Program-made: the position numbers and the translations under genes | Assembly (NCBI GenBank): GCA_023213395.1 | Contig: CM041465.1 | Span: 39,253,741-39,317,740, forward strand | DNA from: Cycas panzhihuaensis | Lineage: Eukaryota > Cycadophyta | Length of the DNA: 64,000 bases | Direction: 5' to 3' | Shown: piece after piece, positions 56,591 to 64,000 of the stretch | Numbering within the stretch: the first letter of the stretch is position 1 | How the letters are laid out: each line of letters begins with the position of its first letter | Notes under the pieces: model-generated | Database searches by the model: none | Told to the model about the DNA's origin: nothing | The model's input: only the letters and a program-made list of their open reading frames with translations

Positions 56591-57510
56591 CATTTGTAGA
56601 AGCCAAGGATTTGGTTCGATGGTAGATTGCCATAAAGGACGGGTATGACTTTATCCTTAGGAATGACACTTAGAATCTTGTTGAGCATCCTTCACACGTG
56701 AAGACCATCAATTGTATATAGGTGCATAGGGTGAAGTATTGATTTGATGTTGAAGTAGATAAGTACAAGGCTCGATTTATGACCTAAGGATATGCTTAGA
56801 TTGAGGTTATGGATTTTGAGGAGACTTTCATACATGTGGAGAAGCTAAGTACCATTTGTATGTTGATTTATCTTGTAGCTCAATTTGGTTTAAAACTCCA
56901 CTGAATAGATGTAAAGAGTGGAATTTTTCATGGCATTCTTTATGAGGTCTTCATAGACTAGCCTAAAGGTTTTGTGTAGATTAGATAGGAGCATCTTGCA
57001 TGTAAAATAAAAGAGACTTTATATGGGCTTAAGGAGGTACCAAGAGTATGTTATTCACATATTAATGGATTTTTCACTTCCCATGGATGCACTAGATGTG
57101 AATTAGATCATAGTTGCATGTAAATCAAGTGTTTGGCAAGACACTTACAGTTGCACTTTATGTTGATGATTTCATCATTACAAGCAGTGACATATCAAAG
57201 ATCATATATTTAAAAAATCAACGGAGTGAATCTTTTAAGATCTCTAATTTTAGTCTCCCACTCTATTATCTTGGTATGGAGATTTGGAAGAAAGGTGACA
57301 ACATATTTGCATCATAGTCGAAGTATGCACATAGTCTTTTGAGGTATTTTCATATGGAGGATTATAAGCTAATGGTTAATCTTATGGAAGCCAATTTCAA
57401 ATTAATGAAAGAGTTTGATGTTAGGACTATTGATGCCACAATATATAGGTAACTAGTAGGTAGTCTCATTTATTTGTTTAATACTAGGTTTGGTGTTACA
57501 CCTTGATTTA
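56591..57510 (+). pseudogene. Element D reverse transcriptase
   Basis: The Copia RT order is legible: SFVEAKDLVRW, then a frame with KYKARFMT and QIEVMDFEETFIHVEKLS, then HGILYEVFID. YGLKEVPRVCYSHI stands near 57030. The catalytic box is VALYVDDFIITSSD near 57130 and is intact. LPLYYLGMEIWKKGDN follows in the open stretch 57114-57317. At least six stops interrupt it. Confidence 0.88.
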
Positions 57511-58094
57511 TGAATGCTTCATCATTCTCTCATTAGAAGGTAGCAAAGTGCATTTTGAGATATGTCAAAGGCACCATTAGATATGGACTCTTATTTTCTA
57601 GATTTGACAAGTTCAGGCTACAAAGCTACATTGTTTCAAATTGGTTGAAGATGAGGAAATCTACATTAGGATAATATATTCACATTCAATTTGGTATGAT
57701 CTCTTGGTGCATAAAAAAATAGGCTATAGCTTCTTTGTCTTCTATGGATGTAGGATACAAGGTAGAAATTGTAGCCATATTTAAAATTATTTGTCTAAGG
57801 AGACTCCTTATTCATTTTGGACTTCTACAAGATGATGCTACGTAGTTGCTCATTGATAATCAAAGTTTAATTTAGCTTTGGAAGAATTTGGTTTTCCATG
57901 CTTGAACAAAGTGCATGGAGGTTTATCATCATTTCATCTGGGAGTAGGTGTAGAGTGGAGCAATAGAGTTCATCTCTTGTCTAATTAAGGATCAGATTAT
58001 TGACATTCTCACTAAAGCCTTAAGCCATGAAAAGTTTGAGAGGTTTAGATGACTTTTATTTGTGAGAGATAATGAATTATATGTTACAAGGGGG
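57511..58094 (+). pseudogene. Element D RNase H
   Basis: Text parallel to C's RNase H is spread over several frames: FGMISWCIKK near 57690, then SSMDVGYKVEIVA and the LDNQSLI segment near 57855, then NLVFHA followed by an eroded KCMEVYHHFI and DILTKALSHEKFERFR near 58000-58045. AAGGGGG (58088-58094) precedes the LTR. Confidence 0.75.
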
Positions 58095-58384
58095 TGTTAG
58101 AAATAATGCTAATTCATTATTTTATTCATTGTTATATTAGAGGGATACTTTGTGGATTTGTGAGTTACATATATACTCACAAGTCCATGCATCCTCTTAT
58201 GTAACTATCTATGAAGTTCTTTAGATTATCTCATATTTAAGAGCATTGTAAACTCTATTTTATTTATATTATTATGCCTCCACTTTCAATCAAACATTGT
58301 TGAGAGTTAGTGAGTTGTGATCCTTTACACTATCTTGTAGAATAACTTGCATTGTGTTTTTTTGAATTTGTTCATTAACCTCTT
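58095..58384 (+). repeat. Element D 3' LTR (approximate end)
   Basis: It starts TGTTAGAAATAATGC, the same first 14 bases as the LTRs of element C. The distal end is uncertain because the 5' LTR is deleted. Confidence 0.7.
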
Positions 58385-58889
58385 TTCACTCTAAAATCCA
58401 ATAATCCATACCAAATCTAAATCATTAATTGTTTTAGTTTAATTCCTTGCTATTAGGATATATAGAAAATTTTAAGAGGTTATTAAGCAAAGCCAACTTG
58501 CCACCACAATAAGCTATAGACTAATATATCAGAAATTTTAAAAATTAACTAAGAATTGAACTATGCATATATGAGCTTAGATCCTTACATGGAGTGGTCA
58601 ATATAGGATAATAATTGGAGAGAAATAATTTGGCAACATATAATTGATAAATGGCCTAACAAAGAAGACACAGAATGAATAATTAAGCGAAAAGCATGGA
58701 GACACATGCATCTTGACTAAGTAAAAATCACTTCCATGACAATAGCATCCATGAAAATAATAAAGAAGGGGTGTTAGGATGTGCTGCTATTAGAATAAGG
58801 TATGGATATATTACGTTTGCATAACTTGCAAGGGGAATAAGAAGAAACTATATTTGGTTGGATCAACATAAGTGGACATAGAACCTAAC
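58385..58889. other. Spacer with no gene seen
   Basis: AT-rich sequence. I see no domain, repeat or RNA gene. Confidence 0.6.
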
Positions 58890-59474
58890 AAAGTTAGCAT
58901 AGAAAAAATAATCATAGATTATATTGAAACAAGACAACCAAAATTATCTCTACTAGATATGACAAGTGCATGTTGTATAAACACTCTTAATATCATAGGA
59001 AGCATAGAAAATAGGAAGGTAATGGTCCTTATTTATTTTAACATCAAAAATAAATTTATTGACTCTAGTAAGGTAAGAGGACTAGGTCTACATATAGAGT
59101 TGAACCTAAAATATTTAATTTCTATACAAAGTAATAAGCTCTTGCATTGAGAAGGAAAAATGATGGATGTAACACTAAGGATGGGTGACTATAAGCTAGA
59201 AGGAATCTTCCTTGCACTATTATTAGGAGGAGTAGACTTAGTCATCTACCTACAATGGTTAGAGACACTAGGCACTTATAGCACAAATCACCTTAAAATA
59301 TTCATACAATAATTTTAAGATGGTTTATGATGCACCCTAGGGGACTAAGAGCATTAGTATATCAAGATAGATCACCAAGGAAGGGATATGTTATATTTAT
59401 ATCACAAGTTTACATCATCCATATCTATAAAAAAAAAAGCAAACTAAACATAAACCAATAAAAAACTTTAAGAG
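58890..59474 (+). pseudogene. Gypsy protease fragment (element K)
   Basis: The plus strand reads RQPKLSLLDMT near 58930, then VLIYFNIKNKFIDSSKVRGL (a damaged LIDSGATHNFID-type protease site), RMGDYKLEGIFLALLLGGVD and WLETLGTYSTNHLKIF near 59245. This is the gag-protease region typical of plant chromoviruses. No RT or integrase follows; after a short non-coding stretch the element is interrupted by H. The sequence beyond H (63777-64000) looks like the end of a Gypsy element, so K has a large internal deletion. Confidence 0.72.
59348..59474 (+). repeat. 127-bp direct repeat, copy 1 (left flank of H)
   Basis: It starts and ends with AGAG. The same 127 bp, about 9% different, occurs at 63650-63776 directly after H's 3' LTR. 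Confidence 0.92.
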
Positions 59475-59762
59475 CAGAAATAATCTTTAATTTAAGTATT
59501 GTCCATGGGGTTTAGTGGTCTAATGTTTAATGTTAATATTAGAGGTATATGTGTCGAGTATTAAAAAGTATTTAATTATGTCATTAAAGAGTGTGCTTGG
59601 TAGTTGTAACGGTCACGTCATGTAATTGGTCGATTAAGAGGCGACCAAGTAGTATAAATATATAGTCATGTAAATTACTTGAGGATAATAAAGATCTTTC
59701 TTTTATTTTCACATTGTTATTGTTAACATGGAATATGTGATATTAGACCTATGTTCTCAACA
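59475..59762 (+). repeat. Element H 5' LTR (terminal TGTT missing)
   Basis: It aligns with 63344-63649 from AGAAATAAT onwards and ends GTTCTCAACA. It has AGTATAAATATATAG as a TATA-like box. It differs from the 3' copy by many substitutions and lacks a ~15-bp internal duplication seen there. Confidence 0.88.
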
Positions 59763-59780
59763 TGGTATTAGAGCAGGTTG
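59763..59780 (+). other. Element H primer-binding site
   Basis: TGGTATTAGAGCAGG directly follows the 5' LTR, the initiator-methionine-tRNA type with one change. Confidence 0.85.
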
Positions 59781-61890
59781 GGTTATTCGTATTGGAAGTG
59801 AACTTGTTCGAGTCTATTACTAGATTAGTCATTGAATTGCTTGTTTCTATTGCTGAATGAAATTAGTGAAGAAAATTATTTGATTCATCTACCTTTATGA
59901 CCATTTATTCCATTTAAGCTACATTTGATTCACTTATCATTAGGATTGTGTCTGTCTATTTGTGTCATTCTCTCATTGTGTTCATTGCACATTTGTTGAT
60001 TGGTGTGATTGCTTGCTCCATTACATGAAGAAAGTGTCAACCGCGGGGATTTTGCCTCATGCATCTGATTGCATTGTGAATAGATGGAATATCAAGGAGG
60101 CACTTCATAGTATTTGGGAACACTTTTAAGTTGGAAGAGGAGGTGGTGCCATTGTAGTTGACCAGGTGTTATTATTTGCCAAACAAAAAGGAGGCCTCCT
60201 CTACCAATCTATTTGTTCGAATGAGTTGTATGCAACAGTGGTGTTACAATGTTTTGAAGTTTTAGAGGTATTGTAATATACAGATGGGTAGGGGAGCAAT
60301 GTTACAATCCATGCGAGAAAGAGCCACAGACATAGAAAGGGCCTTTCCTTGATCGAAAACATGGTCAAACCATTTGTTGGGTTGGCCAAATCATGGTAAA
60401 TCACACAATTTGACTCTCAATGACAAAGGAGAGCAGTCTCTAGGAGAAGAACAAGGCCCAGGAATCCTTGAACTCTTTTACGACGATAATACAATGTCTC
60501 TGCAAGGAGAATATGAGAACATAATGTTGGATGATGAATTCCTTCTCTTGATCTAACACTTTTTGGACTTCAATAGTTCTCAGCTTTGTAATATCCTTTA
60601 GTAAGCTAAGATGTCTGGATGATTGATGGTGTAGTTATCGCAAGAATTCATAGAATAGTAAATATCGTAGGTGCTCTAGTAGGGTTTTGTTGGCAACTGG
60701 GCCTTGGGCAAATGCAAGGATTTTGTATGATGTGGTATTTGATTGAGATCTAGTGAGGTACAAGGGCGATTTGTGCCTCCTAAGTCCAACCAGGTAGAAG
60801 CTACGCAAGAAATAGAGAGATTGAAGTATATTGACATTCTTCATGTTTAACCAAGTGCGATAGTGCTGAGCCATGATGATGATTGTTTTGAAGAGATCTT
60901 TGAGTGTCCTCAATTCATGAAAGGAGTATGTTTGAGGTGAATAGTCGATTGTTGTCGAAGGATAACATTCCATCCACCCATTACTTCTTAAGATTGAAAA
61001 CTGCCTGAACCTAGGAGACGTGCAAGCATTAGTGTGGGATACTTGAAGGATAGATGAATGCTAGCAGATTATAACATTTAGGAGAGATTATTCTTGAATA
61101 TTATGCCTTGATTGAAGGGATATTACAATAAGATTTACCTTAACAATTGAAGGCTCTATCATAGTGCTAATTCATCTACTAACAAATGCATCCAATATAC
61201 TCTTTGTTGAAGATCTTCTTGTAGACCTTTACAATTTAAGCTTGGACAACCAACGTAAGTTGCAAGTGAAAGGCATTTGCAGTAAATAACTCAAGTGTGG
61301 GTGAGAGATTGAAGTATATAACATCAAGCAAGAAGTAGACAGAATATCGATTCCCATTCTACTTGTAGTGATTATCGTACTGAGATGAACCACAAGGTAA
61401 AAGGTACTATTATTTTTTGACTCAGAGTTGAGATGTGAATAATAAAAACTTGAATTATGAAAGGAAACTACTAATTTTGTGAAGTTAAATCAAAATTGCA
61501 TCATGAGCATGTTGGGCTGAAAACATGAAATCTTAGCTTATTACATGTGATTGATGAAGTATTGTCTCTGTTGAAAGTTGTTGTTGTCAAAGAATATCAT
61601 CAAAATGGGATTTTGTACAATTTACCAATAACAATATTCTTATTGACTTTATTTCAAGTGGAAAATATTTTGTAACAGTTGTTGGGTAAAATCACTATTA
61701 TTAGAACCTGATATGGAAGAATCAGAACCAAAGATAGTGGGAATACTTGCTTTAGGAAGGCCTTTAAGATTATTAAGTCACCAGAACAATCTGAGAAAAC
61801 ACCAACAAGATAAAGTTCAAATGTGACTCTAAAGGTTTGCAATTGAGTTATTATATACATTCTTAATTCATTCTTATAGTCATGGAGATG
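59781..61890. other. Unassigned interior of H
   Basis: About 2.1 kb between primer site and gag-like segment. A 112-codon minus-strand ORF (60635-60973, starting MECYPSTTIDYSPQTYS) and a 60-codon plus-strand ORF (60374-60556) are the longest clean frames. I recognise neither. They could be remnants of captured sequence or chance. Confidence 0.5.
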
Positions 61891-61899
61891 AATGACATA

Positions 61900-62630
61900 A
61901 GCATTTTTGTACCTAAAAAGAATGAATATTACTTTATAGAATTTTCTTTCCCTTTAGCTAAGTATATATGATCTAACTATAGCTCTTGGGTAGACATAAT
62001 GAAAAGTGTATTTGTGTACAAAAGGTTATGGAAAATTATTATTGATGGATATGATGTCTCCACTGATGTAAAAGGGAAAGAAAAACTTAAGAATAAGAAC
62101 AGAACAACAATTGTTATTATTCTTGCTACATTAGATGAAGATAAATTTTCTCTTTCCTATCATTTTTTCATTTATGTTACTAACATTAAAGAAGCTTGAA
62201 ACCTTTTGAAGGATGTATTTAAAAAGACTCCTAAAGAGGTACAAAAGTTTGTTGAAAAGGCAAATAAGATTATTGATAATTGTGATACAAGTAAAGAGGA
62301 TGAAGAAAGTATTATTGATGCTAATAAAAAGGTATATCAAGACAAAGAAGGCATGGGCACTAATGAAACTATGGAGTATGTTGAGATTGATAAATTGAAT
62401 AATATTATGAGATATGAAGAACTTGTTGTTGGAGATGTTGATGCTCATGACCTTGATGATGTTGATTCCTCTTCTGATGTTTTACTTTTAGTTAATGACA
62501 TTGATGATAATGAAAAAGAAAAAAAAGCAAATGACTCTAGTTCTAAAGAAGAAAATAAAAATGTGTTTGATGAGTCAAAACTTGAAAGAAATTATAAAAT
62601 GGGCAAGACCTTATTACTTTTTTATTAGGT
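61900..62630 (+). pseudogene. Gag-like segment of H
   Basis: FSFPLAKYI, a stop, then YSSWVDIMKSVFVYKRLWKI resembles the opening of Copia gag (NYxxWxxxMxxxLxxxxLW). ILATLDEDKFSLSYHFFIYV and IKEA, then a stop at about 62198, parallel the next gag helix. An acidic low-complexity tail (62206-62628) with DDVDSSSDVLLLVNDIDDN replaces the usual zinc knuckle. The related segment in J is at 50830-51060. Confidence 0.6.
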
Positions 62631-63343
62631 GGAATCATTAGAGCTTGGCCGTCTAATAGAAGTTGCACCTAAAATTACCTTGACATCTCATAATACATCT
62701 CATAATACTTTAATCTATGAAGGAAGATGGATAGCATTGATAACAAATGGTATTTGCTATGTCAGATCTTCATCACTCTCATTTGATTTGAGGATAACAA
62801 AGCAAATTGAAGAATATGTTTCGGTAAGAATTAAGAAGAAATCACTCTTTCCCTACTTTTCTCTTCATGATCAAGTGTTGTTTTTTGAGTCTTATTTCTC
62901 TAGCTCATATTCCTGATTGATGAGGGTTGATCTTATAACATGTCTTTTTCATGGGATGGAGCAATTTTAAAAAGTTGAAGTAAAAACTTGTAGAGAAAAT
63001 GATCAGAGAAGTTTAGTGTCTTTGGAAGAACTTATTATGTTGATCTTGCATATCAAGTTGAAGAAAGTCAAGTTCAATCATGTTCTACAACAATGAGAAC
63101 TCCATCAGAAAACTAAGGCAAGAAAATATGTTGAAGACTTCATACTTAGGGTCTTTCCAAGGATGAGGTGCTACAAGTTTAAAAGGACTCTATTACACTT
63201 TCTAGGGGGGACTTTGAAAATTGATGCAATGCACATGTGTACAAGTTGCTTGTCTACAAGTAGTTGGTCTTTAGGATTGTTGGTCATTTTCAAGTATGTG
63301 TTTATTACATAGTATTGTGCTAACATTAAACATTATAGGGGGT
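62631..63343 (+). other. Unassigned 3' interior of H
   Basis: A 95-codon ORF (62629-62916) follows the gag-like segment in the next frame; I recognise no domain in it. The remainder has short frames only, ending in a GGGGG tract before the 3' LTR. Confidence 0.5.
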
Positions 63344-63649
63344 TGTTAGAAATAATGTTTAATATAAGTATTGTCCATAGAGTTTAGTGGTCTAATATTT
63401 AATAGTCTAATGTTTGATATTAATATTAGAAGTATATGTGTCAAGTATTAATAAGTGTTTAATTATATCATTAAAGAGTGTTCTCGGTAGTTGTAATGAT
63501 CATGTCATGTAATTGGTTAATTAAGAGGTAGCCAAGTAGTATAAATATGGAGTCATGTAAATCACTTGAGTATAATAAAGACATTTCTTTTGTTTTCACA
63601 CTGTTGTTGTTAACATGGCATATGTGATATTAGACCTACGTTCTCCACA
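63344..63649 (+). repeat. Element H 3' LTR (306 bp)
   Basis: It starts TGTTAGAAATAATG (the same first 14 bases as C and D) and ends TTCTCCACA. It holds a short internal duplication (TCTAATATTTAATAG, TCTAATGTTTGATAT). Confidence 0.92.
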
Positions 63650-63776
63650 AGAGTACTAATATCTCAAGATAGATCACGAAGGAAGGGATATGTTATATTT
63701 ATATCACACGTTTACATCATCCATATTTATTAAAAAAAAGGCAAACTAAACATAAACCAATAAAAGGCTTTAAGAG
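63650..63776 (+). repeat. 127-bp direct repeat, copy 2 (right flank of H)
   Basis: It pairs with 59348-59474, has the same length, and starts and ends with AGAG. Confidence 0.92.
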
Positions 63777-64000
63777 GAAAGCTTTCAAGAAGGGAAGGTA
63801 TATTATAACTCCTAATGTAAGCTTTGAGGGCAATTTTTTAAGAATGGGGTGTATGTTATGATATGAATCATAGCGTAGGTTAGTTTTGGTAGTCATATCT
63901 AGAAGTCAAGCAATAATAACACATATAAATAAATATGCTAGCTATTATAGAGGTTATTTTGTTTCTTATTGGGCATTGTGTATTCAATGGGGAGTTCCTC
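63777..64000 (+). other. 3' end of element K and possible LTR start
   Basis: A purine-rich run (AAGAATGGGGTGTA) is followed at 63854 by TGTTATGATATG, a plausible LTR start of a Gypsy element that continues out of the window. This assignment is tentative. Confidence 0.4.

Larger units (their letters stand above)
56015..58384 (+). mobile_element. Copia element D, 3' part
   Basis: It resumes D after element I: integrase C-terminus (56020-56400), RT (56590-57500), RNase H (57540-58080), a purine run AAGGGGG and the 3' LTR. The order and many residues match element C. Severe decay with many stops. Confidence 0.85.
59475..63649 (+). mobile_element. Pol-less LTR element H, inserted in K
   Basis: 5' LTR 59475-59762 and 3' LTR 63344-63649; an initiator-methionine-type primer site (TGGTATTAGAGCAGG) directly after the 5' LTR; a GGGGG tract before the 3' LTR. 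The interior (about 3.6 kb) contains only a gag-like segment (61930-62630) and unassigned sequence; no protease, integrase or RT was found. The 5' LTR lacks the terminal TGTT present in the 3' LTR. Instead of a short target duplication it is flanked by 127-bp direct repeats. Confidence 0.88.

Noticed and set aside
62131-62448. 105-codon minus-strand ORF in H
   Set aside because: Antisense of the acidic low-complexity gag-like tail; composition explains the open frame.

Overview
The window looks like repeat-dominated nuclear DNA from a seed plant. It has no bacterial operons, Shine-Dalgarno sites, tRNA genes or rRNA genes, and I found no intact host gene. Nearly everything I can identify is plant LTR retrotransposon, both Ty1/Copia and Ty3/Gypsy. 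Most copies are old: paired LTRs differ by several per cent by eye, and the coding regions are broken by stops and frameshifts. Deep nesting of ageing elements would fit a large-genome plant such as a gymnosperm, but no marker here proves the lineage.

Layout. (A) 1-4751, minus strand: Copia element cut by the window edge, with a 202-bp 5' LTR. 4752-5660: exon-like single-copy sequence of unknown identity. 5660-8890: AT-rich spacer with tandem duplications. (B) about 8890-30440, minus: an old Copia element split by two insertions. These are (E) 12046-22475, plus, a Gypsy element with target duplication GATTG, and (C) 23917-29651, plus, a Copia element. (F) about 30800-33082 and 43658-43690, plus: a decayed Gypsy element split in its reverse transcriptase by (G) 33083-43652, minus, a Gypsy element of the same family as E. 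(D) about 43691-45400 and 56015-58384, plus: an old Copia element split in its integrase by (I) 45401-56014, a Copia element with target duplication GCCTC. I is itself split in gag by (J) 46418-51998, a pol-less LTR element with target duplication AAAAT. (K) about 58890-59474 and 63777-64000: remains of another Gypsy element, split by (H) 59475-63649, a pol-less LTR element flanked by 127-bp direct repeats.

How the genes work. Autonomous copies would make Gag (capsid and nucleocapsid), protease, integrase, reverse transcriptase and RNase H. Copia elements run gag-PR-IN-RT-RH and Gypsy elements run gag-PR-RT-RH-IN. Initiator-methionine-tRNA-type primer sites (TGGTATCAGAGC or close variants) are seen directly after the 5' LTRs of A, C, I, J and H. 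J and H keep only gag-like coding and LTRs, so they would depend on enzymes supplied in trans.

Most unusual content. (1) E and G both carry extra Gag-like capsid segments inside Pol, between protease and reverse transcriptase. (2) E and G also share an extra ORF after integrase and a tandem array of imperfect palindromes before that ORF. (3) J carries, antisense to itself, a three-exon reading frame with frame-consistent introns, probably a captured host gene now dead. (4) J's LTR appears to have grown by absorbing an older primer-binding site. (5) H is flanked by 127-bp repeats instead of a 4-6 bp target duplication.
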